Made by a program: the position numbers and the translations under genes. From the NCBI RefSeq assembly GCF_030463565.1, contig NC_134651.1:11668734-11732733 (forward strand): DNA of 64,000 bases. Direction: 5' to 3'. This DNA is from Pelecanus crispus (lineage: Eukaryota; Chordata; Aves; Pelecaniformes; Pelecanidae). Positions 37,861-50,800 of the stretch are shown piece by piece. The notes under the pieces are model-generated. The model saw nothing but the letters and a program-made list of their open reading frames with translations, made no database searches and was not told the DNA's origin. How positions within the stretch are numbered: the stretch's first letter is position 1; each line of letters opens with the position of its first letter.

Positions 37861-40800
37861 TTCAAAAAAGTTAAATTTAGGTGCCCAAATGCCATCAATT
37901 CTGGTACTAGCTGGATGCCTAAATCTTTTTAACTGTTTTGACAAGTCTAGCTGCAACTTTTGTTAGTCTGTTAGGATGTGTAGCACGTGCATTCGTTAGA
38001 TGCACTGTGTGTCTTCTGTCCTTTTGGAAGAATTAACAGGACCTTTAATTTAATTTTTTAAAAGATCCTTAGTGTATGTTGGGCCTGTAAGTCAACCATG
38101 GAGATATCCATGCTAAAATTTTACTGCCTTGAATAACATTTGCCTGAATAACTGTTGCCCTGTCATATGATAGTCCGAGGGAAGCACCCTCTTTCTCGAT
38201 GTGCAACTTTTAAGCCCTGCTTTACCCAAGTCTATTTTCTGACTTGTGGTGGTGGTGGTAAGATGCAATTTCATTTACACAGCATGCTATTTCTCTTGAT
38301 CACTGGCCAGGCATGCAAGATGGGGAGACGCTCTCTTCCGTCTGTGCCGTTTGGTCTCAGGAAGCTGAGGGTGAAGCATCGTTGGGTATTACAGACTACA
38401 GGTGATGGTTCATAAACTCTGTGCCACATTGTTTTTAACGTGCAGGTAGCTGTGTGCCTCTTGGTGAGCTCCCAGGAAGGATCTCGGAGCTGATGTATCA
38501 CCAGGATAGAGGACTAGTTTGAATAAAAGGTGAAACATTTGGGAGAGGCTCAGCTAAAGGAGATGTGAGAGAGAATCTGTTACGTACTCTGGGGCAAATT
38601 TTAGCCCTGCTACGGGGATCTACATAGCACAGGAAGAGGGGAAATTTGGGAGATATTTTTTTTTTCCACCAAAAGAATCTGTTTACACCCATGTGTGGAT
38701 GGGGACTTAGGTGCTGTTACTGGATCTGCGTTTTCTGGCTTTAAATTAATTTGGACTTCACCGTAGCCTTAGCCTGGGCTGAACTGGGATAAAGCAATAA
38801 TAAACTCAGGCCTCCGTACTGCTTCATTAGTTTTTGAAATGGGCCATCAGCATTGTTGGGCTTCAGAACTCCAAGCTCTGCTCTTTGCTCCTTGAATGGG
38901 ATTATCTTTTTTGTTCTGTTTTTTTTTTTTTTTTTCCCAGAAAGGATGGAGAATGATGTTTTCTGCACAAATCCCTTTCCTTTTTATTTGTTCTGTTGAA
39001 AGAGATTTGTGCAAGCTGACTTTCCACTTCCTGAGTTGCCGCTGTTGGTGCTGTGTCTCCTGGACCCCACTGCCAGCAGCGGCAGCCTGGCCAAGACCAG
39101 TAACCACTAGCATCTGTTGGAATCCCAAGGCCTCTGTTTTAACACGTTTTATTTTGTGGGAAAAATGTATGTGACCCTGGTGGGAATTTTTAATTTACAT
39201 GGATGCCTTATGATGATTGTCAAATTAAACTAAGCTTTGTGACAAATGTAGCCTTTTGGGCTGTTTTTCAGCATTCCTGCTATAGATGTGTGGAAGAGCT
39301 AACTTGGTACATTGTTTTGTCCTTTTCTGGAGCGCAGCAAAAGTAAATACTATCTACTGTTACTACAACTGACTGAAATACATCAGATCAGCTGTGTATT
39401 TGCATATACATGTATCAGAGCAGGGAAACGCTGGCTGAACCTAACAGACTATTTCCTGATTGAAGAACACGAGATTTAAGTTAGTGTTTCTGCTCTCATC
39501 CCTGTGAGATCCCATCAGATGGCTATTTTCCTAAGACGTGTTTTCTGAAACACAGAAACAAAGCAAGATTTGTTGAAAGTATTCCATGCATCCTTCTTCA
39601 GGTACTTTTGCTCCTCCTGTAAGCAAGAAGTGCATTTTTATTTTGAAGAGAAAAAAATTGGCAGCAGGTTTGTGAGATAAGCCTGCCTTTTGTTGACACA
39701 AAATAAATTAATGCTTCAGGCTACTTTCTGTCTTGATTTGTAGTAGACTTCACATTGTCAGACAAATTAGACTGAGATTAAATAGAAACTATTTATTTGC
39801 CTTATCTTTGGTACGTTCATTTCTGATCTGTTAAAGTCAGATTAGTACAGCAAATCATTTGTATGTAAGCAGATGCCAAGAGATAGGGTTATCTTCCTTG
39901 TTTTGAAAATGAAAGCTATTACTTTATTTCATTGCAGCCTTGAGCAGGGCGACATGGAATCCAGAAATATCACTTGTGGAAAAGCCCTGAAGAGCCAAAC
40001 CCTTTAATAAAATGGAATATTACTAACTTAATGTTTTTAGTGTTTCATAGACATGTTGGTTAATACATTCTGTATAATTCTTGTTAGCTACACATATTAC
40101 TCTGTTAAGCTTGTATCAGTAATTTTGCTGTCATGATACATTGCAACGCCTAACCATGCACTCCATTAATCAAGAACAATTCTAGCAAGCATCCCAAATG
40201 TTCTGATTTAATCAAAATTTTCGCATGTTCTCGCACCGCAGTGACTTTTGCCATTGCCTTTTTTGGATAACACAGGACCTTCTGTACATCTATACTAAGC
40301 ACATGTACTGCACAATTCACTTAGGTCAAGTACACTTCTTCAGTCTGTTTTCCCTGTTTGTGTTTGTGCAAAGATAAAACAAGGCAATACAGTCAACACT
40401 TAAATCACATGACACTTGTTTTCACACTTTTTACTATAGATTGATAAAAGCTTAAAGTCATTATGACCACAATATCAGCCTCTGTGTATAAAACAAACCA
40501 CAGTAGAATCACAGTGTGAGATTTATCAAGCCACTATCCTCTAAGACACAGAATTATTTTTCTTTTGGGAGGGCCCACTTTAAATGACACTGTATTTGTT
40601 GAAGCCCCAGGTAAGTTGTTCTTGCTTTTGATTACATACGCTCCTAAAACTGCATAGCTAATTTCTAGTTTGGATTTGTTTAGTTTCAGCTTCCAGCTCT
40701 TGAAGCTACTAGTTTGTTTGTGAAACAGAAACTGCTTACTGTTACTAACCTCTTTCCCATGTAAGTACCTCTTAATTCTTAGAGAAAACAGATTGAGTTG

Positions 40801-42479
40801 TTTGGTCTCTTGCTGCAAGGTATGTTTTCCACAGTTCATGTATTGCTTTAGCTCTGGGCTGGAACATGATGTTTCAGCATCCTTTTAAAGTGGAAGTTGC
40901 CAGAACTGCACGCTGTTTCTCAAAAATTACCTCAAATGCCGCTGTATATTCTGCACCAACTTAAAAAGAATTCTTTTATTGTGGATTTATCCTGTTCTTT
41001 CATTAATTAAAATAGTAATTTGGGCACCAGTTAGATGATGTCTTATGTGGACATAGCAACCTTTTCTTTTATAGATAAAGGGGTGTAGAGAAAAGCTATT
41101 CCGTACTCTGGAGTTGACTTTTCACTCTATACAGAGGGAGAATAGCTGGTTGCTGTAAATGATTGAGCCTGTGTGAACACCTCCCCTCACTCCTCCCCTA
41201 TGTGCATGCACCTCCTGCACTGGAAAACTCAGGTCTTACACCTTTGATGTTCTAATATACTAGAGACAAGTCTCTCTTTAAAATTTAAGAAATGGCATTA
41301 ATGGGTTTTTGCACAGCATTCAAATCTTTTCCAAAAGCATACTTAGTGAGATGCAGGGTCTTAAGGAAGAGTGGGAGGTGATAGGAAAGGATGGGAGATG
41401 GGGTGTTCTTCATGCTCTTGTGATTTGGCAAAAAGTGTCACCAGGATTAAGTCATAATAACTGTTTGACATTCTGTGTATGACCTAGGGAAGCATCAGCT
41501 TTGTGCATTATTTTAATTTTGGTGTCTTGTACCACCTTGTTCTTGGGTGCTGTGGTAGCCAGCATGGAGGCTTGGAGCTGTGCTCTACCTCCGGATGTGC
41601 CTGAGGTAATGAGGGAGATCTTTATCTAGCAAAGGGAGTCTCCCTCAGGCCAAGCCACTCCGTCTTTCTGGAAGAAGACTGAGTCTGTCTAAGCAGTAGC
41701 TGAAGAGAGCACTGCGATACCAGGCTCCTTGTGGCTGGCTGATGAAAACCATCAGAGACTTCTTCCATACCATGCTCTTCTGAGCATAAACCCCAGATAC
41801 TTCTTCCAAAATCTCCCTTAAGCAAAATGGCATTCTGTGCTACTCCTCTGACACAGCTCTGCCCACTGTCAGCCCAGTGGTATTGCAGGGACTAAACCTG
41901 CCCCTTCCTAAGCTTGCTATCAGGATCCGAAGAATTGGAAGAGCTCCCCTGTGCTATTTGAACAACTTCTGTGTGTTAGTTTGCAGAAACAAACACACAC
42001 ACACGTTGGACCCGGCCATCGTTGCTTGGATCACTTTTACCAATCCCCCTGTCCTTGAACCCTCTGCAGTTGGAAACAAAAGTGAACATGAGGTTGATGA
42101 AACCCCAAAACTGGAAAATGATCATGAAATTATCAAATACTACTCTGTCAAAGGATAGTCTTAATTCACATGGAAATGAGATGGCTATTTAACTGGATGC
42201 AAGCCCCTTTTAACACTTTAAATTTCCATAGCAACGGGACTCAGCCTCTTGGTGTCTGCTTTCCTCTTTTACAAGGAAACACGAAGCACCTGTGTAAAGT
42301 GTACCGAGAACAGATTGACAAAAAAAGCAAGTGTCATTTTGTCTTAAAATACTTTCTTCAAGACTTACTGTCTAAACAGACCTATGTTTCTGTCTTCAGG
42401 AATATTTTAATCCAGCAGGATTACCAAGAGGCAACAAATTCTCTGCTGCTTTTGTTCCAAAGAGTTTGGGGTTAATAGC

Positions 42480-42497
42480 AAAAAAAAAAAAAAAAAA
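42480..42497 (+). repeat. A18 run
   Basis: Eighteen consecutive A directly after an unrecognised open stretch. It could be a retroposed tail, but no target-site duplication is evident to me. Confidence 0.6.
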
Positions 42498-42841
42498 GCC
42501 ACCAAAACCCTAACATTGCCAGCTGCGTAATGGATGAATTTGCCCATTTCCAACTTTGAAGTGGGGCAAGGAAACCATGTCAGGTATCTTAAGAGACCAA
42601 GACAATATCCACCTCTTTCCTTCTTCTAATAGCATCATAAATAAAGTTATGTGTTTAACTAGTTCATTGTTCCAGGTCCCATCTACTATATTTACAGTTT
42701 GAGCTCAACATTCATACTGCTTTCTAGAATCTGCCCTTTAATGGAACTTATGTAGTTGTGATCTGTGATCGCTGTTTCCTAAAGAAAGCAGCAAGGGTGA
42801 AATCACACAGATGACAGCCTCACTGTTCTGAGACAGAGGTC

Positions 42842-42865
42842 TTTTTTTTTTTTTTTTTTTTTTTT
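42842..42865 (+). repeat. T24 run
   Basis: Twenty-four consecutive T followed by a C/T-rich stretch. Simple sequence in intergenic DNA. Confidence 0.9.
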
Positions 42866-43899
42866 CTTCTCTCTTCCCCCTCCCCCAACAGACCTCTCCT
42901 GTGTCAGCTCACTTGCAGCCTGTGCAGCTGCAGCTCTCTTGCCTGAGCCATAGACAAGAGGGGTCCTTATTCTTACTGATGGCAGTGTTTCCTTTGCTCC
43001 CAAAAGGATCAAAACTGGAACGTGAAAAGTCTTGTTGATTAAATTTGCTGTATGCAGTGGAGAAACCTTGTCTCTGTACAACGGGCGTAAGCAAGGGGCA
43101 GAGAACATGGTTCTGGATCAGTCAGTGGCTGGACAGCTACTGCAGTTACCTGTGAGTATTTCCAGTCTGCTAAGGCGGAGGATTTCTGCATTCGTTTCTG
43201 ACAGAAACAAATCAGACCAGTGCTCCCTGTGGATAAGACCACCTCTCTACCCAAGGACCAGGTGATACAATCCTTTTAGACTCAAACCCATCATTATAGG
43301 TGAGTGTGAAAAACCGCTTTTTTGGTAAACATCATGTCCTCTTATGCTGGCTCAGCAGCCTGCTTACTTGACCACACTTAAACTTCTTGAGAAACACTAA
43401 CATAAAAGGCCCAAATACGAAAAAGAAAGCAGCCTGCTTCAGTATGCCTTGACCCAGCCCGAAGACCTTGGAACTGGCAGTGATTTACTGAAGGACAGCC
43501 TGCAATGGGCCCTGTATTTCTGCATTTCTTTCCTTTGTCATTGTTGTTCTTCATTTATAGCAAGTTGGTATTTTTAAATGTATTTTTTCTTTCCTATTTC
43601 ACTAGGCAGCCACAGCTATCAAGGTATGAGAAGCGATGGATTTCCTTTGTCAGTTCACCCTTGGACAATTATTCTGTGATAAACTCTCTGAAAATGTTAT
43701 CTTTGTCATTATCTCCGCAAACCACTTTGTGAGGGTCAACAATTTCTCTGGCAGTTTCTCTGTCATAACCTTCATGAAAATAACAGTTTGGTTTTGTTTT
43801 CTTCGGCCTCTTAAGAGCTGTTCAGGTGACCATTAAGCCTTCCTCCTCCCGCTCTGACGAGAGGAGAATTACCAGTTTCCTCCAGGCATTCCCGAGCAC

Positions 43900-44220
43900 G
43901 GCATACCGCCTGGCCTCGACAACCCCGGGCTGCCCCGGGGACCCGGCTCCCCTCAGCGCCGGGGCCGCTGCGGCCGCGGGCTGGGCCCGCCCGTCGCGGG
44001 GCACGCTGGGACCCGTCCCCGGCTCCGCACGCCGCGGCGGCGTCCCATTGGTGGGGCGTGCATCACGTGCCCTCCCGCCGCCGCCTCATTGGCCGGCGGC
44101 CCAATCCGTTAGCTCTGGGCTGGATAAGAGGCTGAGGGGCGGTGGGAGAGTGTCCGGCGTTGCCGCGGTAACGGCCGCACCGGGCATGGCGGCGGGGCGT
44201 GCCCCGCGGTGAGGAGATGG
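43900..44220 (+). promoter_or_regulatory. CAPN10: CAPN10 promoter, CCAAT-box cluster and E-box
   Basis: A GC-rich block upstream of CAPN10. Three CCAAT-type (NF-Y) boxes lie within 60 bases: ATTGG at 44047-44051, ATTGG at 44088-44092 and CCAAT at 44101-44105. An E-box CACGTG is at 44064-44069 between the first two. Downstream is GC-rich 5'UTR-like sequence with an ATG at 44186 in strong context and a donor-like GCG|GTGAGG at 44208/44209. No TATA box at a convincing spacing. Function as a promoter is inferred from composition, motif clustering and position. Confidence 0.7.
44186..44208 (+). other. CAPN10: Possible alternative first coding exon of CAPN10
   Basis: ATG at 44186 has G at -3 and +4. 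It reads MAAGRAP plus two bases up to a donor GTGAGG at 44209 (unspliced, it would stop after MAAGRAPR). Human calpain-10 begins MRAGRG as I recall, so this may be the true N-terminus joined to the exon at 44.7 kb. Phase-compatible acceptors exist after 44700 (TACTTAG) and after 44748 (CAAAAG), but both have poor pyrimidine tracts. Otherwise this is 5'UTR with an 8-codon upstream ORF. Confidence 0.4.
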
Positions 44221-44713
44221 CGGAGCTGGGGGAGGGCGTCTGTGGAGGTGGCCTGGTTGAGGCACGTTGTGGCGAAGGCTGTCGGGTGAGGGGGGGCTCG
44301 TGGGTATGAGGAGGTGTGTGCGGAGGGGGCCTTGTTGGGGCCGGTTGTGAGGAAAGGGGTGTTGGTGGCGGGGTCCTTCTGGGAGGGGCTCTAAGTGGGC
44401 TCCTGGGCGTAGGTCTCCTTTTGGGGCTGCTGTGCTGAGGGACAGCACCCAGGACCCTCTGACACCCCCTTTCTCTTTTCCAGCAGAGCGGGGACTCTCT
44501 AGGGTGGTATCAGGTGCTGAAAGAAGCCAGCAATGGCGTGGTTCAAGGTGCTCTGTGGAAAGAGTGAGAGGCTTTCTGTTCTACATAAATCTGTCTTGCT
44601 TATTTGTTTCTCAGTTACAGTTCCCAAGTAATGCTCGTTTATATTCTAGGTTGGTGCTTGATAGTATAAAGTCGTGGAAATAGCCGGCAAAGCTACTTAG
44701 GACTGTGTTGAAA

Positions 44714-44857
44714 ATGCTGGGAGAGAGAAAGCAATTAACTGTCAAAAGAGACCTTTACACAGACCCCACGTTTCCAGCTAGTGATACCTCTATATTTTTT
44801 GATTATTGTACCCCACTTGCTCAATTCAGAGGCGAGATATCTTGGTTGAGACCTAAG
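44714..44857 (+). CDS. CAPN10: CAPN10 first certain coding exon
   Basis: Encodes [20 protein letters not shown], then [20 protein letters not shown] and EISWLRPK. From RDLYTD onward it matches the calpain-10 N-terminal region. The first dozen residues are uncertain (start choice). The donor is GTGAGT at 44858. Confidence 0.88.
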
Positions 44858-47800
44858 GTGAGTTTTAAGATACAAAAGCCTATGATTTTAGCAGAACTGG
44901 ACTTTAAGGTAGTAAATGGTTTTTAGCATTGAATGACTGTTTCTGGGTGTTTTTATCATTTAAAAATATAGAAGTGCTAAAATCAATGTATGTCAGGGTT
45001 AACAATATGTTAGTTTTTAAGTCTGGGTGCTCGTTTGTAGGTTTGATTTAAATCTTGATGTAGAACTTTTGAATTTTTTGGCACTAGTAGAAATTAAGAT
45101 ATTTTATCATATATATATATTCCATTATGCAAATAATATACATACCAAGTTAAAAAATAGCATTTATGTTGTTCTCAAATTTTTCAAGTCTTCCATAACT
45201 CTTGAAAACAAATAAATGCATTTTAGAGTTTTCAGAAGCATATTGCTTTTTTTTGGCAATTGTTGATTTCTTTGATAACAAGAAAGAAAACTTTTTTAAG
45301 ATCATAACTTGTATGACTTGTATTGCTTTTAAAATTACAGCTGGGTTTCAGAGCAAGCCACATGAGAGCTAAAAAGCTTAGAATGCATTTCTGCAGTACA
45401 TTCATTTAAAGTGAAGTATTTATGATACTGCCTTTGTGTGGAGAGGGGAAAAAAGGCTATAAAAATGTAATGGAGAAAAAAGTATGTTGTCTTCTAGTGG
45501 TATTGTTTTTCTCCCCTGCATCTGGGGATGGCTGTAGAACAGTGGTAGAGCGATTGATTATCAGATAGAATTGGCAAACAAATGACTTCATAGAGCCCAG
45601 CATGCAACTTTCTGCTTTTGTATCTCACACCTTGATTCATACTGAGGGCTGATCAGTTAATTTCCATCTCTTGCAGTGTTTACAGGTGAGAGAAGAACCA
45701 TTTTTAAAACTCACTTTCAGATCTGATTAAGTGTTCAGGACTTTACATTGGAAATTCCCTCTTTTGCTACTAATCACTCTATTTTATTTGCCCTAGGGAA
45801 GGTTTTTCTCTTATACTAATTTGGAGATTTTTATAACTTGGGGTGTACAGTGCAATGTGAATGGTGTCAGTTCTATCACACTTGATCACGTGTCTAGCAA
45901 GGAACTGATGAATTATGTTGTCTTTCACTATGGTGCCTCTGCTAAGGTTGCACCTGATGGTGACGTTTGTATACCAAAATCCACGTGGGAACTAGATTTA
46001 CTTCATATAAAGTACCTGCAAAATAGCCACAAGGCAGTAATTTGTTATTGCTTGCTTAGGCTGTGTCTGAAGAGGAAATGTTCTAGAGGTAAAAATTCCC
46101 TTATTTTGTGAGAGGTCTCTGGAGCCCTCCGGTTCCTTGAAACACAGACTTCCTTAGACTGTCATGCAGGATTTGGCTTTGACTCCCCTTCTTTTGATTT
46201 TAGGACATTTGTTCTACTCCTCGGTTATTTTCAAACAATCCACAGGATGTGCAAGTGAAACAAGGAATTTTGGGAGATTGTTGGTTCCTGTGTGCCTGTG
46301 TAGCTTTGCAGAAGAGTAAATACCTACTGAATAAGGTATAGAGAAGTTTCTTCTTTCATATTTCAGAAGCTTTCTTCACCTAATTTACATTTGTATATTG
46401 CTCTTGAATCCCAGGCCTTAAAACTGAGTATCAGTTTTGTTACGCTTAGTTTTACTGGTTTTGTTGTGATTTTTTTTTTTCTGTGATTATTATAAACAGT
46501 TAATATTCAGCATATTTTAAACTGATTTTGTTTAAAAAAAAAAAAATCATTATTTATCTTGACTTTGTCTTTTGTCATGTAGGTAATCCCTCCAGGTCAG
46601 CCCAGCTGGACGGATGAGTCGTATCAAGGCTGTTTCACTTGTCGAGTCTGGCAGTTTGGACACTGGGTGGAAGTGACCATCGACGATCGTTTGCCTTGCC
46701 TTGGTGGTAAACTCTGCTTTTCCCAGTGTCAGACGGAGGATTTGTTTTGGCTTCCGCTGTTGGAAAAAGCTTATGCAAAGTATGTGAACACTGTTATTGA
46801 GGGAAGTAAAGGGAGGTACAATACTTGTATACCTTTTGCTTACTTATTTTATCTGACTGCTTTGGGCATAGATCTGTGTATTATTCAATATAAAGTACAA
46901 CAGCTGCTAGCTTTCCCATACTGACTTCCACAGAAGTTGCTCTTTAAACTTTAGATCTAGAAGATGTGTTTCTAGTTGCATATGAGGTAAGATAGTCTTA
47001 GGGAGAGAATTATGATGAAAAGTAAGAACTGCAATGAACTATCAGGATTCAAATGGTGTTCATTAAGTCACTGTCCATTGGTCATCTAATTTATTAAAGT
47101 GAAATATTTTACTAGTGCAGCATTTGAGGGCAGCTGAGGGCTCAATGAAAAGCAGAAAGCGTGCAAATATTTCCATGGAAAGCAACAACATTATGTAAGT
47201 TTATGGTAGTTGAGGCTTTGGCTGTGTGAGTTTCACTGCTGCTTTTGCTTAATTTGATAGTTTATTATTTGAGAAGAAACAGTCACATTGTTAATGTGTT
47301 TGAAAATGCAGCTATTTTGTGTTTTGTGACACATCCATCAAAATGCTGTCCAGATGGACAAAACAGTTTGGAGGTAAAGTGCGCTGGTAAAATAGACATC
47401 AAATGTCCAAAAGAACTTGGACGAAAGATTGCGTAGTTGCCAGCAGAGGGCAGAAAAATACTTTTAAGTATGAAGTAATTCAGCTGTAGATACATTGAGC
47501 AGAAGTTGTGAAGCAGCAATGGCATGTTAAAGCTTCTCTGTAGGTTTGAAAGGTAATATTCTTTTTTTTCTGTAGAGGCTTACCGTTCTATCTTGTCTTA
47601 TCATTCTATTATAGTCTTGATTTCTTTTGCATCCGCTGCATCAGGTTGGGTAGTCTCTTGATTTCTTTAAGTTGTTGAAGGCACTGCTACTCTGGTTGTT
47701 TGTGCAGAGTGAACAAAGAATAATTGAAGAAGAGGAAGAAATGTTATTTATTTATACAGAATGCAGTTAGTGTATCACGAAAGATGATGTAGTGCACGGA

Positions 47801-50800
47801 GAATAAGGTACAAATGACTAGTACTAGACTAGAGCGGTTTCTATATAGGATGGAATGAATTGTAATAAAGTTCCCATCAAAGAGTGGAATGTCTGATGGC
47901 TTACATATTCTTCGATGTTGTATTCTGTATGAATAAAAATGTGCTTTCTTTTGCCTACTTGGGGGTATGAGGTAGGGTATAGTCATGATTGTGATACAGG
48001 GTGGCGTTGAAAGCACATAAGAACCATGTTTCTTGAGTTCTGCTGTTTGTAGAAACTTTTTTCTTTTTTTCTTTTTTCTTTTTTTTTTTAATAGAGTGCA
48101 TGGATCTTATGAACAGTTGTGGGCAGGACAGGTTGCAGATGCTTTGGTTGATCTGACTGGAGGAATTGCTGAAAGATGGACCCTGAAAGGCCCTGGAAGA
48201 AACATGGAGAAAGAGAAGACTGGCATGGTTTTGGAGAAAGCAGTGTTTAGAAGATTAATGAATCTGAAGGAACAGTGTGTAATAAGCTGCTCAGTCCTCA
48301 ATTCCAGACAAGGTAATAGTAAAATTCTAGACACTTTTAAAGTAAATGTCTCTGTTTAACAGAGTTCAGAGCATAAGGCAGCCAGCAAATATATGGTGCT
48401 GATTCTAGTACCGTACGAGTTTCATGGTGTGATTTTATAGAATCTTGGATAAATAAAGATTTAAGGATGTTGTTGAGTTCAGGTTGGAGGGTGCTTTTGA
48501 GGAGTGCTTTTTATATTAGGTGCTAATATGGTCAGTTCTCAAAAACAAATGCATACCCCCTGCCCACCAAAAAAACACCTAAAAAAACAACCTTGAAAAC
48601 CCCAATGAATTTCAGCACTGAGAATTTGTAGATGTTTGAGATCAAGTAGTGAGTTAATATGCTTCAAAATTTTAATTTAGTTTATTTCTTTGTAGTCACA
48701 CTAAAATGAACTGTTTGGGGTTTTTTAATGCTGTTTTTATACTGATTTAAAAACAATTTCCTTTTATCTCAAAATTGCCTTCTTTCATAGGATAGTTTAA
48801 TATCATTCATTGTAAAATATGGAGCAGGTTCTTTCAAATGTTTCAAATGTTTACTATCAAATGCTTTTGGGCTTTTTTTTCCTATTCAGGTGCAAGTGAA
48901 TTAGGAGAATTTCATGCGTTTATTGTGATAGACATGTTGAATCTGTCTGAAGTGTCAGGCAAGGAAATCTTCCTACTACGAATACGAAATCCATGGGGGA
49001 GGCGGTGCTGGAGAGGTCCCTGGTGTGAGGGGTGAGTAGGTTTATTTTCATTTGGAAAATCATTTGTGGAAGTTCCGAAGCACAAAGCATATCTATGTAT
49101 TGCAAAGGCAAATATTGCTAATAGGCTATAGCAGAGGAGAGAGACTTCAGTTTGTATGCAACCCTTTAGAGAGTTCATTAGTTCACGTAGCTTGTCAGTT
49201 CTAAGGCTAGTCATTTTGATCTATTAGTTCTGGTAATCTAAATTTTTTTAATAACAAATATTTTTTTGTTTGTTTATCAAAGCATCATATCTGTAGAGAT
49301 AAGATGTTGGTTTATTTTCTGTCTCTAATTTTTGTCGTGCTTTTTTTTTTTTTTTGTTCTGCAATTAATCTAAGTATCTTTGCTCAGAAGATGTTTGTGA
49401 CTTGTAAGTTGTCACTTGGCTTTACTTGGCTCTTCTCATTTGATCTTGTCTCAGTTGCAGAAGACAAGCAAAGGAGTAAAATACAGCAGAAGGAAGCCTA
49501 CTTATGTTTTTTGCTTCTGCGCTCTCATTTCTGTAGATTAATATCAGTAGGAGAAGCTGGAATCAAGTAGCTATAAAGAAGAGATCTGTTTTAAAGGAAA
49601 TGCAGAAATACATTTAGCAGTTCATATAGCAAAATAACGAGAATGAAAGGGCAGACCCTACTAGCATATTTTGAAAAGCTTTACCATATTTAGACTGTAC
49701 AAAAGAACATGCAATTCTTGACCCAAGGAGCAAGCTTTCAGCATTAAAATATGGTAACCATATGATCCTGTTAATAAACATTTTAGAGAAATAGTTTTTT
49801 TCCTCTGAGTTAAAAAGATGGCTTAATCACATTAATTGAAACTTAAGTTGACTTTTTTGCTTTTGGCAGAGTTTTAGTTATACACTTGATCTCTTGTAGC
49901 TTCTCTGCCAATCAGTTAAGTTTCCACGTAGTTGCAAGATAGCATTTCACTGGGTGGCCTTAGGGTCCTGTTTTATTCAAGTGCAGAACTGTTCTTTGTT
50001 GTTAGTGAAACAATCAAAAATGTTGAAAGTACTAGGTTTTAATGGGCCCTAAATAATGAGGTGTGTTAAATTCCTGGTTTATCATGACATAGCCAGCATA
50101 TTCACGGGGATAACCAGCTGCTTCATACCAACTGTGGTTTTTGATATTCACTATACAGCATTAAAATTCTTTCAAAACAGTCACTGTGCAGCTTGTTTTA
50201 CTTTTTTAACAACTGTTAAAATCTTCATTTTGCTCTCACACTTGGGACTGTACTGCCTGTTGTAAGCAAAGTAGCTATTTCATCTAAAAGTATGCTGCTG
50301 TATCCTATCTAGTGTTAGGCTGTTTCTAAGTTTTCTTTGTTATGTTGTGATTCATACTTGCTATTATCCCTCTCAGTGACTAGCAATGGTATACAGAAAT
50401 ATTCAATGCAAGTATTTGACAATAAAATGAAAAAACCCCTTCTTATTGTCCTGCTCTGTAGGATATTTGATAGAACATTGTTATGGAACTTTATTGGGCA
50501 AAGGACTAAATATTGACTTTTGTCTTATGTGCAGTGGTCAAGGATGGAGCCAGCTAGATGCAGTAGTTGCCTCGGAACTGCTCTCACAGATCCAAGAGGG
50601 AGAATTCTGGGTTGATGAAGAGGAATTTTTCAGGGAATTTGATGAGATTACAATGGGCTTTCCAGTCAATGAGGAAGGACACCTTCAGAGCCTCTATACA
50701 GGTGTGGTATGAGAAAAAGTCTTTCTCGTACAAATAACGTTATGTCAGTGGGAAAGACTGATCTGAATTGCAAACGGATGCAACTAGATAGTAAATTCTC

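Larger units (their letters stand above)
37861..43829. other. Intergenic region between RNPEPL1 and CAPN10
   Basis: About 6 kb. It may include an extended RNPEPL1 3'UTR up to about 40.03 kb. It holds an ACAC microsatellite near 41992-42003, an A18 run at 42480-42497 and a T24 run at 42842-42865. Adjoining open frames at 41877-42158 and 42170-42475 have no recognisable motif. No supported gene. Confidence 0.5.

Noticed and set aside
41877-42475. Two consecutive open frames followed by an A18 run, considered as a retrogene
   Set aside because: I recognise neither product, the frames are separated by a stop and are not continuous, and I see no target-site duplication or polyadenylation signal before the A run.
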